Source of the DNA: a virus
DNA: 64,000 nucleotides
IMG/VR virus record: IMGVR_UViG_3300042261_002391
Coordinates: 1 to 64,000 of that record
Strand: one strand, 5' to 3'
Position numbers and translations under genes: made by a program
Part shown: positions 54,760 through 60,763 of the stretch, one piece after another
How positions within the stretch are numbered: position 1 is the first letter of the stretch
Layout: each line of letters begins with the position of its first letter
The notes under the pieces: model-generated
Told to the model about the DNA's origin: nothing
What the model saw: only the letters and a program-made list of their open reading frames with translations
Database searches by the model: none

Positions 54760-54984
54760 TTATTTCTTTCTAAAGAAAACTTTTAATGGGTTTAATTTAG
54801 CAAAGATAAAGTAGAGTATAAAGAAAAATAGAGACAATAGGTAGAAAATAGAAATTGAAAACCAATAACTTCCCGTTGTGTCTATTAACCACTTCAGAAT
54901 AGCGTCGTAACCCATAGGATTGAAAAATGTTCCTAAAAAGAGGAACAGAGTCGCTAGTTTCTCCCTGTTTATTACCTTCATCAC
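54760..54984 (-). CDS. small membrane protein
   Basis: 74 residues with hydrophobic helices at about 9-22 and 40-63 (ISIFYLLSLFFFILYFIF) and a basic tail (KVFFRKK). The function is unknown. Confidence 0.6.
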   Translation of the reverse strand: MMKVINREKLATLFLFLGTFFNPMGYDAILKWLIDTTGSYWFSISIFYLLSLFFFILYFIFAKLNPLKVFFRKK

Positions 54985-55027
54985 TTTCCATATTTTTCGA
55001 ATTAATAAATGTAATTTTTTTCATATG

Positions 55028-55101
55028 AGCCGAGGACAGGACTCGAACCTGCAACTTCCTGATTACAAGTCAGGCACTCTACCAATTAAAGTTACCTCGG
55101 C
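55028..55101 (-). tRNA. tRNA-Thr (TGT)
   Basis: Acceptor GCCGAGG/CCTCGGC, anticodon arm CCTGA-CTTGTAA-TCAGG, T arm GCAGG-TTCGAGT-CCTGT. Its 5' ten bases are also the last codons of the HNH gene at 55092. Confidence 0.92.
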
Positions 55102-55550
55102 ATTGTTCTTTCTTTTCGACCATTTCCACGATTAGCACCTTTATATGTTGGTGTTAAACTATGACAATTAGGACATAAAAGTTTTAAATTTTCTTCTTTA
55201 TTATTCAAATAATTACCATCAATATGTTCGATTTCCAACGGTATTTTACCAGTGTATTGATTAACTTCAGACCATCCGCATTCAGAGCATTTGTTGGAGA
55301 ATTTTTCAAATATATATCTTTTAATGTGACATGATAATTGATATTCACCTCTCATTCCATCAACTAATCCAGCTTTCCATTTATCGATATACTCCAGATA
55401 TTTAATATCTGCGCCAATTTTTGCTTTTTCAGATGAATGTAATTTTGAGCAATCTTTGCAATATACCACCTTCCATTTTTTTATTTCGGAAGGTCTTCGA
55501 TAGATTGGTTTATTACAATCACTACAATTACAATTTGGTTTTCTCACCAT
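55092..55550 (-). CDS. HNH homing endonuclease
   Basis: 152 residues: zinc finger CNCSDCNKPI with YCKDCSKLH, then CSECGWSE, LEIEHIDGNYLNNKEENLKLLCPNCHSLTPTY. C-terminus MPR-stop overlaps the 5' end of tRNA-Thr. Related to the 52566 product. Confidence 0.88.
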   Translation of the reverse strand: MVRKPNCNCSDCNKPIYRRPSEIKKWKVVYCKDCSKLHSSEKAKIGADIKYLEYIDKWKAGLVDGMRGEYQLSCHIKRYIFEKFSNKCSECGWSEVNQYTGKIPLEIEHIDGNYLNNKEENLKLLCPNCHSLTPTYKGANRGNGRKERTMPR

Positions 55551-55567
55551 ATTTATTTTCTATTTTG

Positions 55568-55639
55568 AGCCGACTATTGGAATCGAACCAATATTTACGG
55601 GTTACAAAGCCGTAGTAATAACCGTTATACGAAGTCGGC
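55568..55639 (-). tRNA. tRNA, probably Thr (TGT), with C·C at 31-39
   Basis: Acceptor GCCGACT/AGTCGGC, anticodon arm ACGGC-TTTGTAA-CCCGT with one C·C pair next to the loop, T arm ATTGG-TTCGATT-CCAAT. The reading TGT assumes a seven-base loop. Confidence 0.75.
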
Positions 55640-55644
55640 ATTTG

Positions 55645-55989
55645 TTATATTATATGACCAATTCTCTCTTTCACATGTGCTTTATATCTTTCGATATTTC
55701 TAACACTACCACGTGTTGCCGGGTGATAAATGAATTCATGCGATATTTGGTGCTTTTTAAGCTCTTTTTCGACCTTTCTGCCCATTGCTATTACAACACC
55801 ATTAAATGATTGAATATCGTTTATATCATCTTCAAATACGTTTTTAAACTCACATTCATTCCAATCAATTCCAATGTTTTCAACTGCTTTTGATAAATGT
55901 GCTGCAGCTAATCGCTTATCAACCCAAGTAACATTCATTCTAATTGCAGTATTACTTCTTCTTTCTCCGACAAATAAAAATCGTTTCAT
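55645..55989 (-). CDS. possible uracil-DNA-glycosylase-fold phage protein
   Basis: 114 residues. MKRFLFVGERRSNTAIRM at the start, a central NGVVIAMGRKVEKELKK and the C-terminal FIYHPATRGSVRNIERYKAHVKERIG recall the small UDG-like fold (GE-x-x-S/N start, H-P near the end) carried by phages, but catalytic residues are not clear. Confidence 0.45.
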   Translation of the reverse strand: MKRFLFVGERRSNTAIRMNVTWVDKRLAAAHLSKAVENIGIDWNECEFKNVFEDDINDIQSFNGVVIAMGRKVEKELKKHQISHEFIYHPATRGSVRNIERYKAHVKERIGHII

Positions 55990-55993
55990 ATTA

Positions 55994-56356
55994 TTAATTG
56001 TTAATCATTTCGTTTTTAGATTCCAAAAATTTTTCTAAAATCAATTCCTTCCTGAATGTTGTTGTTACATATTCATCAATTTTATTCAAAGTTAGGTTTT
56101 TAATTAGTTCTTCAACAGTAATGTATTTACCTTCAGAATAAACCATTGGTGGATATGAAACACCTTTCCAAATACGTGGAGTAAAATATTTTACTCCCAG
56201 CCTTGCCCAACCATAGATTGCAATTTCTTTTGGTCTAATATTGGTGATTTTTTGGCATTCACTACAATAGCATAAAGAAACCGGAGCATAATCAGTAGAA
56301 TAAACACCTTCACTTTCCCGTTCTTCACAAAAATCACAAATTGTTGCGTTATTCAT
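55994..56356 (-). CDS. zinc-finger protein
   Basis: 120 residues with CDFCEERESEG and CYCSECQKITN (two Cys pairs) at the N-terminus and an all-helical C-terminus. The function is unknown. It is separated from the 55645 gene by 4 bases. Confidence 0.65.
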   Translation of the reverse strand: MNNATICDFCEERESEGVYSTDYAPVSLCYCSECQKITNIRPKEIAIYGWARLGVKYFTPRIWKGVSYPPMVYSEGKYITVEELIKNLTLNKIDEYVTTTFRKELILEKFLESKNEMINN

Positions 56357-56377
56357 TCTTTTTATTTAAAAAGTTTG

Positions 56378-56449
56378 CGCTCCGAGGGAATTACGATATC
56401 CCAACCCTCACTTTAACAGAGTGACGCTCTACCTTTGAGCTACCGAAGC
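56378..56449 (-). tRNA. tRNA-Asn (GTT), variant T loop
   Basis: Acceptor GCTTCGG/TCGGAGC, D arm GCTC-AAAGGTA-GAGC, anticodon arm TCACT-CTGTTAA-AGTGA, G73. T arm GGGAT-ATCGTAA-TTCCC: the loop lacks the canonical TTCRANY wording and the last stem pair is U·U. Confidence 0.8.
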
Positions 56450-56456
56450 ATTTGTT

Positions 56457-56615
56457 TTAAACATCATCGATGTCTTTTTGTTTTTTCCTATCATACTTCT
56501 TTTTTGATGTATGAATTTTGTTTACTGTCACCCAACCAGTGGAATTTTCTAGTTCGGCTTCTCTCGACCCTTTTCTCGATGCGAGAACATAGTCCGATAG
56601 TTTCTTCTTTTTCAT
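56457..56615 (-). CDS. small basic protein
   Basis: 52 residues, MKKKKLSDYVLASRKGSREA at the start, then GWVTVNKIHTSKKKYDRKKQ. Very basic, so it may bind RNA. Lies between the two tRNA-Asn genes. No family recognised. Confidence 0.6.
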   Translation of the reverse strand: MKKKKLSDYVLASRKGSREAELENSTGWVTVNKIHTSKKKYDRKKQKDIDDV

Positions 56616-56631
56616 TTCACTAGTTTTTTTG

Positions 56632-56703
56632 CGCCCCGAATAGGACTCGAACCTATAATCTATTGGTTAACAGCCAATTGCTTCACCATTAAGCTATCGG
56701 AGC
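56632..56703 (-). tRNA. tRNA-Asn (GTT), canonical
   Basis: Acceptor GCTCCGA/TCGGGGC, anticodon arm ATTGG-CTGTTAA-CCAAT, T arm ATAGG-TTCGAGT-CCTAT, G73. The last 15 bases of the HNH gene at 56689 are shared with its 5' end. Confidence 0.9.
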
Positions 56704-57420
56704 ATTGTTTATTTTTTCATGTAATTCAATATGACAATTAGCACATAGTAATATACATTTATCCACTTCTTTTTTTAAACGTTCGATTGAATAACTTTTA
56801 CCACTAACCGTAAAATCTTTCATATTTGGATTGGTGTGATGAAATTGTAACACACTTATTGACTTATCATATCCACAAATTTCACACTTACCTCCCTTAT
56901 ATTGAATTAACTCAATTTTTTTTCGCTTTCTCCATTCAATAACTGATTGAGATTTTGTTTTTGTCTTTTCCCTCTTAAATATTTTCAAATCGGGTATTAA
57001 TTTTCTCAAAGTATCTCTACTGGTATTAAAATGCTTTGCAGTTAATCTTAGTGATTTTACGGTATTATAGTATGTAATAATCTCATCAACATCAAATCTT
57101 TTTTTTACAGTATTAATTGGTTTATTTAACTTATATTTTCTACATATTTTAATTAACTTATCTTCACTAATGTCAACTATTTTAAGTATTTCATCATATG
57201 TTTTTTCTTCAATCCTTAATTTTTTTATTAATTCGATTGTCCTTTCATCAACGCCAAATAAAAAACTGTTAATATTACCACCAAGACCAGCATTATTTAA
57301 ATGATATGATACCGTACTTTTACTACAATTTAAGTTTTTGGCGATTTCATTAATACTTTTACCCCTTTTCCTTAATTCTAAAATTTTTTCTTTCATATTA
57401 TTAATACCGATGATTAACAT
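56689..57420 (-). CDS. HNH homing endonuclease with helix-turn-helix repeats
   Basis: Up to 243 residues (235 from MKEKILELRKRGKS). Several helix-turn-helix segments (SINEIAKNLNCSKSTVSYHL; TYDEILKIVDISEDKLI; RLTAKHFNTSRDTLRKLI) precede CEICGYDKSISVLQFHHTNP and CILLCANCHIELH (HNH). C-terminus NNAPIA-stop is written by the tRNA-Asn acceptor strand. Confidence 0.88.
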   Translation of the reverse strand: MLIIGINNMKEKILELRKRGKSINEIAKNLNCSKSTVSYHLNNAGLGGNINSFLFGVDERTIELIKKLRIEEKTYDEILKIVDISEDKLIKICRKYKLNKPINTVKKRFDVDEIITYYNTVKSLRLTAKHFNTSRDTLRKLIPDLKIFKREKTKTKSQSVIEWRKRKKIELIQYKGGKCEICGYDKSISVLQFHHTNPNMKDFTVSGKSYSIERLKKEVDKCILLCANCHIELHEKINNAPIA

Positions 57421-57485
57421 CTTTTGTTAATAAATACGTATAACTGCAAAAAAGTTCGATTCTTTATCACAAAATTAATATTTTA

Positions 57486-57553
57486 GCTCTCGTATTGGAC
57501 TCGAACCAATCCCGCCCTGCTTCACGCAGAGTGTACCTTCCACTATACGAACG
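57486..57553 (-). tRNA. divergent tRNA, His (GTG)-like
   Basis: T arm ATTGG-TTCGAGT-CCAAT is normal and the acceptor CGTTCGT/ACGAGAG has one mismatch. The D arm AGTG-GAAGGTA-CACT leads directly into CTGC-GTGAA-GCAG, a five-base loop with GTG; another register gives a seven-base loop CGTGAAG without U33. C73, as in tRNA-His. Possibly non-functional. Confidence 0.6.
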
Positions 57554-57656
57554 AAATAACTACTACTCAACTTCACCGCTAAATTCCATTTTTTGTAGAG
57601 AACATAAATCTAATCAATGATGTTAGCGCATCATGTTTCAACTTCCAATTCTTTTG

Positions 57657-57730
57657 TAGTGAGGGTGAGGGTCGAACTCACACATCTTTTGCTTATAAGA
57701 CAAATGCCGTCACCATTTAGCTACCTCACC
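57657..57730 (-). tRNA. tRNA-Ile (TAT)
   Basis: Anticodon arm TTTGT-CTTATAA-GCAAA, T arm GTGAG-TTCGACC-CTCAC, acceptor GGTGAGG/CCTCACT, A73. It reads AUA directly. Confidence 0.9.
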
Positions 57731-57739
57731 ATTTATTAA

Positions 57740-57946
57740 CTACCATTCAATAGTAACATCTTTTACTGATTCAACATCAATTTCATGATAATATTTCCTA
57801 TGTTTTTTATTGAAAAGAGTGCTTCTAATATTATTAAAACTACAATCACTTGGGCAATGAATTAGTGCAGTTCCATTTCCTTTTTCTTCCGTGCCTTGAC
57901 AATAATATGTATAGGTATATTCAAGTAAAACATATTTCCATTCCAT
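57740..57946 (-). CDS. hypothetical protein
   Basis: 68 residues. MEWKYVLLEYTYTYYCQGTE and CPSDCSFNNIRSTLF; similar in shape to the 53426 product. Stop is TAG. No domain is recognised. Confidence 0.55.
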   Translation of the reverse strand: MEWKYVLLEYTYTYYCQGTEEKGNGTALIHCPSDCSFNNIRSTLFNKKHRKYYHEIDVESVKDVTIEW

Positions 57947-57951
57947 AACAA

Positions 57952-58353
57952 CTAACTTAAAATTTGTTTTACAATATTACTTACAATAATGTTATCAGCT
58001 TTTCCTTTGTACAGTGCATTAAATTTGCCCATTATCATTCCGAATGATTTCATGTCCAATGCGATTGCATAATCAGCAATAATTGAATCAACTGCTATCT
58101 TAATTTCATCATCAGACATTAATTCTGGTAAATATGCAGCATAGAAATTAGCTTCCTCGATATTTGAACATTCAATCGCCGAATTTTTCATTTGTTTCAA
58201 TACTTCAAACGCAACTGAATCGGGAAGATTTGTAGTCCCTTTACGCTGTAATTCACTTTTAATCATTTTCAAACGATTGATTAGCACGTTGTCACGATTT
58301 TTTTCTGCAAGTGCTTGTTTCAATTCTTCATTTACTTTTTCCTGCAATAGCAT
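57952..58353 (-). CDS. YqeY / GatB-YqeY-domain protein
   Basis: 133 residues when started at MLLQEKVNEELKQALAEKN. The YqeY pattern is clear: RDNVLINRLKMIKSELQRKG, then YAAYLPELMSDDEI, and the C-terminal KSFGMIMGKFNALYKGKADN followed by IVSNIVKQILS. YqeY domains resemble the tRNA-binding tail of GatB amidotransferases. In this tRNA cluster it may act on tRNA charging, but its molecular role is unknown. Confidence 0.82.
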   Translation of the reverse strand: MLLQEKVNEELKQALAEKNRDNVLINRLKMIKSELQRKGTTNLPDSVAFEVLKQMKNSAIECSNIEEANFYAAYLPELMSDDEIKIAVDSIIADYAIALDMKSFGMIMGKFNALYKGKADNIIVSNIVKQILS

Positions 58354-58427
58354 AGTTTCAATTTTTAAATTAACACACAAAATTAACTAAATAATTCAAT
58401 CTACCAAAATATTTGATAAATTTTTTG

Positions 58428-58501
58428 AGCAGCATCCCGGATTTGAACCGAGACCTCAACCTTGGAAGGGTCATATGCTAACCGTTAAACACCAATGCTG
58501 C
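58428..58501 (-). tRNA. tRNA-Gly (TCC)
   Basis: Acceptor GCAGCAT/ATGCTGC, anticodon arm TGACC-CTTCCAA-GGTTG, T arm CTCGG-TTCAAAT-CCGGG, U73. Confidence 0.9.
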
Positions 58502-58572
58502 TTATGTGATAAAGAGATAATCAATATGAAGCAATTAAATCGACATACCTCGAACTTTCCGTCATTACCTCG

Positions 58573-59634
58573 CTATAATGTCCGGGAGTTTATCTCTTCA
58601 CATTTTAAGTTAATTAAATCATCATAACTATATTCTTTATTTTCAAGTATTAATAATACAGAAAACCCCAACTTAATATATTCATTAAACTTATCAATAA
58701 TATTATTTTTATTTAATGTAAATTTTGATTTAATTTCAATTATTTTATTTTCATGAGGAATATAAAAATCTGGGATTGCTACTCTATATTTTTTATTAGA
58801 TGAATCCCAATATTTAATTCTAAAATACTCTACTTCATAATCAATTTTATTATTATCTAAATTAATTGCAAAATTTAATTCATATGAACTTCTATAGTAT
58901 ATTTTTTTTCCGTTCCATGTTTCATGCCAGCCATGTTTATATTGGTATTTAGTCTCTGAACTTAAAACATTATTGTTTAACTTACCTATCAAACATGCGT
59001 TAATTTCACTCTCGGATAGATTTCTAGTTTTAATACCAAATGATTTTAATATATGCAATATATTTTCAGAATTTTTATTATAATTATATTTAATTGCAAT
59101 ATCTTTAGGTGATAAATTATTGTCAAAATATTCCTTTAACAATAACTCCCTTATCCTATAATACTCTTCAAATATTTTCAATGTTCCAACAGAATCCAAA
59201 TCAAACCCAAATTCAATTAAATTATTAAACCATTTTTTTGAGTGTTTACATATTTCAATATTTACACATTTTTCCTGTCCACAAATTTTACATAATTTAG
59301 GTTTGTTATTTTTTTGTGACTTTATCGATAAAGTATTTTTTATTTTGTTCTTAGTTGCTTCACTCACTATTCTAATTTGATTATTGAATTTAGCTGAACA
59401 TGAATGTGAACAAAAATTAAGTTGTCTTTTATTCAATGAAGTATTACAAAATTTACATTTATTAGTACATTCAACTCTTCGTCGATTATATGTATTTAAG
59501 TCAAAACCAACAGATTTTGCAATATTTTTCAACTTTAAAATACCTGCAGAATTATCTGAAAATCCAAAATAAACATACGCTTCTGTTCTACTATTAAAAC
59601 TATTTAAAATATCAAACATTTTGCTATTTTCCAT
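58573..59634 (-). CDS. zinc-finger homing endonuclease, PD-(D/E)XK type
   Basis: 353 residues. Two Cys pairs and a FCSHSCSAKFNN finger (CKFCNTSL, residues about 58-80), a second finger CKICGQEKCVNIEICKH, a helix-turn-helix (SPKDIAIKYNYNKNSENILH), then nuclease residues: YRSSYELNFAINLD, VAIPDFYIP and KIIEIKSKF (E then D, E-x-K). Ends with TAG; the frame stays open for about 25 codons afterwards into tRNA-Gly. Confidence 0.82.
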   Translation of the reverse strand: MENSKMFDILNSFNSRTEAYVYFGFSDNSAGILKLKNIAKSVGFDLNTYNRRRVECTNKCKFCNTSLNKRQLNFCSHSCSAKFNNQIRIVSEATKNKIKNTLSIKSQKNNKPKLCKICGQEKCVNIEICKHSKKWFNNLIEFGFDLDSVGTLKIFEEYYRIRELLLKEYFDNNLSPKDIAIKYNYNKNSENILHILKSFGIKTRNLSESEINACLIGKLNNNVLSSETKYQYKHGWHETWNGKKIYYRSSYELNFAINLDNNKIDYEVEYFRIKYWDSSNKKYRVAIPDFYIPHENKIIEIKSKFTLNKNNIIDKFNEYIKLGFSVLLILENKEYSYDDLINLKCEEINSRTL

Positions 59635-59731
59635 ACTAAAGTTTATAATAAATACTTACTTTAGCGGAAAAAACACGTTATGAGCCAAATATAATAAACA
59701 TATTTCCAAGGTTCATAATAATCATATTTCG

Positions 59732-59804
59732 TTGGAAAGGTGGAAATCGAATCCACTTAAACGGTTTTTCAAACCGTCAGATACACCACGTCTCTCACTT
59801 TCCA
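59732..59804 (-). tRNA. tRNA-Phe (GAA)
   Basis: Acceptor TGGAAAG/CTTTCCA, anticodon arm ACGGT-TTGAAAA-ACCGT, T arm GTGGA-TTCGATT-TCCAC, A73. Confidence 0.9.
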
Positions 59805-59842
59805 ATATTAAATTTCACATATAAAGAAATTCATATAAAAAT

Positions 59843-59996
59843 GGTTCTGGTGTGAGCCTCCTACTCACGTCTCCCGATGATATTTCGACCATCATAAATG
59901 TCTCGGAGATTATTGATGTATCAAACCGTATTGCCAAGTACGTTTACATTAACTTTCTACTGAACATTAGGTCAGCCTCTTATGCAATCCAGAACC
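59843..59996 (-). ncRNA. candidate structured RNA with tRNA-like closure
   Basis: GGTTCTGG and CCAGAACC close a 154-base region without ORF. Next to the 3' strand is a 5-bp, 7-base-loop hairpin (GTGAG-TAGGAGG-CTCAC on the minus strand) placed as a T arm would be; further inside TCGGAG can pair with CTCCCGA. It lies between tRNA-Phe and tRNA-Ser. Another hairpin (CAAAAC..GTTTTG, 60038-60070) follows upstream. Confidence 0.4.
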
Positions 59997-60070
59997 TTCA
60001 CATCTAAAGATTCATGACTTCTTTTCGATGCACAAACCAAAACGATGGTGTCCTATCCATTTTGGTTTTG

Positions 60071-60165
60071 AGGAAGAAGTCGGACTCGAACCGACACACC
60101 ACGTTCTTCACATGATTACTCGTAGTTTTCAAGACTACTCCCTTACCAATTAGGGTTATTCTTCC
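60071..60165 (-). tRNA. tRNA-Ser (TGA)
   Basis: Acceptor GGAAGAA/TTCTTCC, anticodon arm GTAGT-CTTGAAA-ACTAC, a long variable region with a 7-bp stem (ATCATGT/ACGTGGT), T arm GTCGG-TTCGAGT-CCGAC. Confidence 0.9.
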
Positions 60166-60175
60166 ATTATTATCG

Positions 60176-60256
60176 TAGTGATGGTGGGATTCGAACCCAC
60201 ATTACCTTACGGTACACCTTATCAGGGTGCTGCCTTAACCAATCGACCACATCACT
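60176..60256 (-). tRNA. tRNA with GAT anticodon and class II body
   Basis: Acceptor AGTGATG/CATCACT, three-pair D stem GTC/GGC with GATTGGTTAA as in Ser/Leu tRNAs, anticodon arm GCACC-CTGATAA-GGTGT (GAT, Ile), a 13-base variable region with ACC/GGT, T arm GTGGG-TTCGAAT-CCCAC, A73. The body is Leu-type although the anticodon is for Ile. Confidence 0.85.
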
Positions 60257-60319
60257 ATATTTTAGTAATACTATGCATTAATTATTGAAAAGCGATAATT
60301 TTCGCATAATATTACTATG

Positions 60320-60394
60320 AGCACGGAGTGGGATTTGAACCCACGACTTTACAGTTTTGCAGACTGTTGCCTTTGACCACTCGACCATCCGTGC
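60320..60394 (-). tRNA. tRNA-Cys (GCA), copy 2
   Basis: Nearly identical to 29121-29195. The acceptor pair differs by a compensatory change (GCACGGA/TCCGTGC against GCATGGA/TCCATGC) and the T loop is TTCAAAT. No ECF-type promoter directly upstream. Confidence 0.92.
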
Positions 60395-60427
60395 ATTATT
60401 TTTACCCAACATGTCAATGAACTAAAA

Positions 60428-60459
60428 CAAAAAACCCGAAACTTTTGATTTCGGGTTTT
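60428..60459 (-). terminator. terminator
   Basis: AAACCCGAAA pairs with TTTCGGGTTT, followed by TTTTTTG on the minus strand. Confidence 0.85.
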
Positions 60460-60478
60460 ACTTTATGCTTAATATTCT

Positions 60479-60613
60479 TTACGAACCTATCGCATCCTCT
60501 ACACCCGAATCAATTACAATATTTCTGCCTGTAATGTTAGAACAGAATATACCATTTCCATTGCGACTTGATGTCCCAAAATTTGAACTTGATATGGTTG
60601 TAAAAGTATTCAT
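60479..60613 (-). CDS. very small hypothetical protein
   Basis: 44 residues: MNTFTTISSSNFGTSSRNGN, then GIFCSNITGRNIVIDSG. The N-x-FG and C-x-N wording resembles the nonapeptide repeats of the tail-type protein at 60764. Own ECF-type promoter and terminator. Confidence 0.6.
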   Translation of the reverse strand: MNTFTTISSSNFGTSSRNGNGIFCSNITGRNIVIDSGVEDAIGS

Positions 60614-60657
60614 CGTTTTTATTTTTAATTGTTAATATTAATTCGTTTTCATCTAAA

Positions 60658-60684
60658 TACGTTGCAAAGGTAAAAAAGGTTACA
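60658..60684 (-). promoter_or_regulatory. ECF-type promoter (N17)
   Basis: TGTAAC, 17 bases, CGTATTTA, for the 60479 gene. Confidence 0.65.
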
Positions 60685-60763
60685 CAATTTGCAAACATTT
60701 TTCAGGAAAAAATGAAAAAAAAATCATTAATTTTTATAAGTATTTAATTTTCAAACATATCCA

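Noticed and set aside
59843-59996. tmRNA
   Set aside because: No alanine-type acceptor with G·U pair, no TTCGA T loop and no tag reading frame could be found.
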